In this document: one piece after another, positions 62,607-64,000 of the stretch
Layout: every line of letters starts with the position of its first letter
Numbering within the stretch: position 1 is the stretch's first letter
Assembly: GCA_037481695.1 (NCBI GenBank)
Contig: JBBFLE010000006.1
Span: 62,001-126,000 of the forward strand
Reading direction: 5' to 3'
From: a bacterium
Lineage (GTDB): Bacteria > Desulfobacterota > Desulfocorpusculales > Desulfocorpusculum
DNA length: 64,000 nt
Made by a program: the position numbers and the translations under genes
The notes under the pieces: generated by a model
Told to the model about the DNA's origin: nothing
Database searches by the model: none
What the model saw: the letters and a program-made list of their open reading frames with translations, nothing else

Positions 62607-63788
62607 TTGCGGATCCTTTACATAGATGCCTTCAGCGGAGCCAGCGGGGATATGATCTTGGGAGCCCTTTTGGATCTAGGAGTTCCACTGGAGGCGCTAC
62701 TGGAGCCCCTTAGGCTCCTTCCCATGGGGCCATGGGAGTTGAAAGTAACGAGGGAGTCCCGTCATCACATCCACGGAACCAGGGTCCAGGTGGAACTGCC
62801 TGTTGAAATTCATGAGCACAGGACCCACGCCCAAATCAGGGCCATGCTGCTGCAGGCGGCTCTGCCACAGGCGGTCCGAGACAGAAGCTTGAGAATTTTC
62901 CAGGAGCTGGCCAAGGCCGAGGCCAGGATCCATGACAGGGATCCGGACCAGATAACCTTTCACGAAGTGGGGGCCGTGGATTCCATTGTGGACATCGTGG
63001 GTGCAGCAATGGGCTTTGAGTTTCTTCAGCCACAAAAGGTTGTGGTTTCAGCCCTTCCTCTGGGCAGAGGTCTCGTGCATGCCCACCACGGTACATTGCC
63101 GGTGCCGGCTCCGGCAACCCTCGAGATCCTGAAAGATGTGCCCGTGCACCAGGGAGATGTGGAGGCTGAGCTGGTGACCCCCACAGGGGCTGCCATACTC
63201 AAGGAAGTGGCCCATGAGTTCGGGGGCATGCCGGCCATGATGCCCAAGAAAATAGGCTATGGAGTGGGCTCAAGGGAATTGCCCACCAGGCCTAACCTGC
63301 TGAGAATGATTTTGGGGGAGTCTGCCACAGCAGGTTGGAGGGAAGACTGGGTCCTGGAAGCAAACATAGACGACATGAACCCCGAATTCTGCGAACACCT
63401 CATGGAGAAACTTCTTGAGGCTGGGGCCCTGGATGTGGGTTGGTCTCCCATGGTGATGAAGAGAGGAAGACCGGGAGGGCTCCTGAGGGTTCTGGTGGAA
63501 AGCCGAAACAGGGATTCTGTCTCGGAGGTCATTCTGTTGGAGTCCACATCCATAGGTCTTCGGGCCTACTCGGTGGTGCGCCAGTGTCTGGAAAGACGTC
63601 AGGAAGAGGTTGAAGTCCCTTGGGGGAAGGTGAGGGTGAAGGTGAGTTCCTTAGGGGGAAGAGTAATAAACGCCCTTCCAGAATATCAGGATTGCCGGGA
63701 AGTGGCCCTCAAGAGCAAAGTGTCCCTCAAGGAAGTCTACTTCCGCGCTCTTGCAGCTTATTTCTGCAAGAGCGGGGCCGGAGATTGA
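62607..63788 (+). CDS. larC: Nickel-pincer cofactor biosynthesis protein LarC
   Basis: 393 aa from TTG 62607, with GGAGAGGGG upstream. LarC homologues begin like this at MRILYxDxFSGxSGDM; TTGs at 62583 and 62592 are possible. Signature parts: DAFSGASGDMILGALLDLG, FHEVGAVDSIVDIVGAA, VTPTGAAIL and the C-terminal MVMKRGRPGGLL. It inserts nickel into the pyridinium-dithio cofactor of LarA-type racemases. LarB, LarE and LarA are not in the window. It is followed by pgpA. Confidence 0.93.
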   Translation: MRILYIDAFSGASGDMILGALLDLGVPLEALLEPLRLLPMGPWELKVTRESRHHIHGTRVQVELPVEIHEHRTHAQIRAMLLQAALPQAVRDRSLRIFQELAKAEARIHDRDPDQITFHEVGAVDSIVDIVGAAMGFEFLQPQKVVVSALPLGRGLVHAHHGTLPVPAPATLEILKDVPVHQGDVEAELVTPTGAAILKEVAHEFGGMPAMMPKKIGYGVGSRELPTRPNLLRMILGESATAGWREDWVLEANIDDMNPEFCEHLMEKLLEAGALDVGWSPMVMKRGRPGGLLRVLVESRNRDSVSEVILLESTSIGLRAYSVVRQCLERRQEEVEVPWGKVRVKVSSLGGRVINALPEYQDCREVALKSKVSLKEVYFRALAAYFCKSGAGD

Positions 63789-63829
63789 GTATCAAGCAGG
63801 GCTCGAACATCAGGAGGCTGGCTTAAGTC

Positions 63830-64000
63830 TTGGGACCGGATTGGGAGAGCCTGGGACTGAGGGTGGCCACTGTGGGCGCCTTGGGGCGGGTTCCTTTTGC
63901 TCCTGGTACCGCAGCCAGTGGGCTGGGGCTTTTGGTCCATCTTGCTCTCCAGGGGCTGCCGGGGGCGTGGACCTGGGTGGTTTTGGCAGCTGTGGCCTTA
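63830..64000 (+). CDS. pgpA: Phosphatidylglycerophosphatase A family, N-terminal fragment
   Basis: 57 codons to the right edge. The start is uncertain: TTG 63830 is the first possible start after an in-frame TAA, with AGGAGG about 13 nt upstream. VATVGALGRVPFAPGTAASG resembles the PgpA N-terminal signature (P-x-A-P-G-T), followed by a hydrophobic helix. PgpA-like membrane enzymes dephosphorylate phosphatidylglycerol phosphate. Confidence 0.6.
   Translation, partial: MGPDWESLGLRVATVGALGRVPFAPGTAASGLGLLVHLALQGLPGAWTWVVLAAVAL

Overview
The window looks like a chromosomal segment of a Desulfobacterota (former Deltaproteobacteria) anaerobe. This is an inference. It rests on the korDABC 2-oxoacid:ferredoxin oxidoreductase operon, an Aquifex-type aconitase, a DVU0772-family protein, an HMGL enzyme resembling Re-citrate synthase, an Mrp/Mbh-like antiporter cluster and heavy AGG/AGA use for arginine. 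No rRNA, tRNA, CRISPR array or intact transposon was seen.

Layout: 0-2 kb holds the start of a DsrE-like gene, a four-helix-bundle protein with in-frame GATCCGAC-type repeats, and decayed DNA. 2-15 kb is a copper/silver region: a cusCBA-type RND operon with a YtkA/FixH-like periplasmic protein, a small Cys/His-rich secreted protein, a histidine kinase overlapping a class III adenylyl cyclase, a Met-rich secreted protein, and the P-type ATPase CopA. 15-23.3 kb holds tandem HtrA-type proteases, a DUF2892 protein and a second tripartite RND pump. 23.5-31.4 kb is central carbon metabolism: an ArsA-like ATPase, aconitase, citrate synthase and korDABC. 31.4-37.1 kb is a zinc-uptake island: a predicted outer-membrane protein with a His-rich segment, ZnuA, ZnuC, ZnuB and a small Cys/His protein, divergent from a Fur/Zur regulator with two 16-bp palindromes between them. 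It uses more CGN arginine codons than its surroundings and may be acquired. 37.4-40.3 kb holds a glycine-zipper lipoprotein, an NTF2-like protein, a HepT/MntA toxin-antitoxin pair and a DVU0772 protein.

40.3-50.4 kb (minus strand) is a long, mostly overlapping operon: response regulator, PAS kinase, then MrpE, F, G, an MbhD-like protein, an MnhB-like fusion, MrpC, three MrpD/NuoL-type subunits, two small membrane proteins and a cyclic-nucleotide-binding protein. It looks like a cation/proton antiporter with dedicated signalling. 50.7-56.8 kb is the ATP synthase operon (b', b, delta, alpha, gamma, beta, epsilon), without a and c. 56.9-62.5 kb has ndk, the HMGL-Cache fusion, aspS and hisS. Divergent from hisS are larC and the start of pgpA.

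Together the genes describe metal export and zinc uptake, ferredoxin-linked TCA reactions and chemiosmotic energy conversion. The most useful leads are the Zur-box palindromes with the zinc island, the three-large-subunit Mrp operon ending in a cNMP-binding gene, the adenylyl cyclase with altered substrate residues, the aconitase lacking one canonical cluster cysteine, and the HMGL-Cache fusion.
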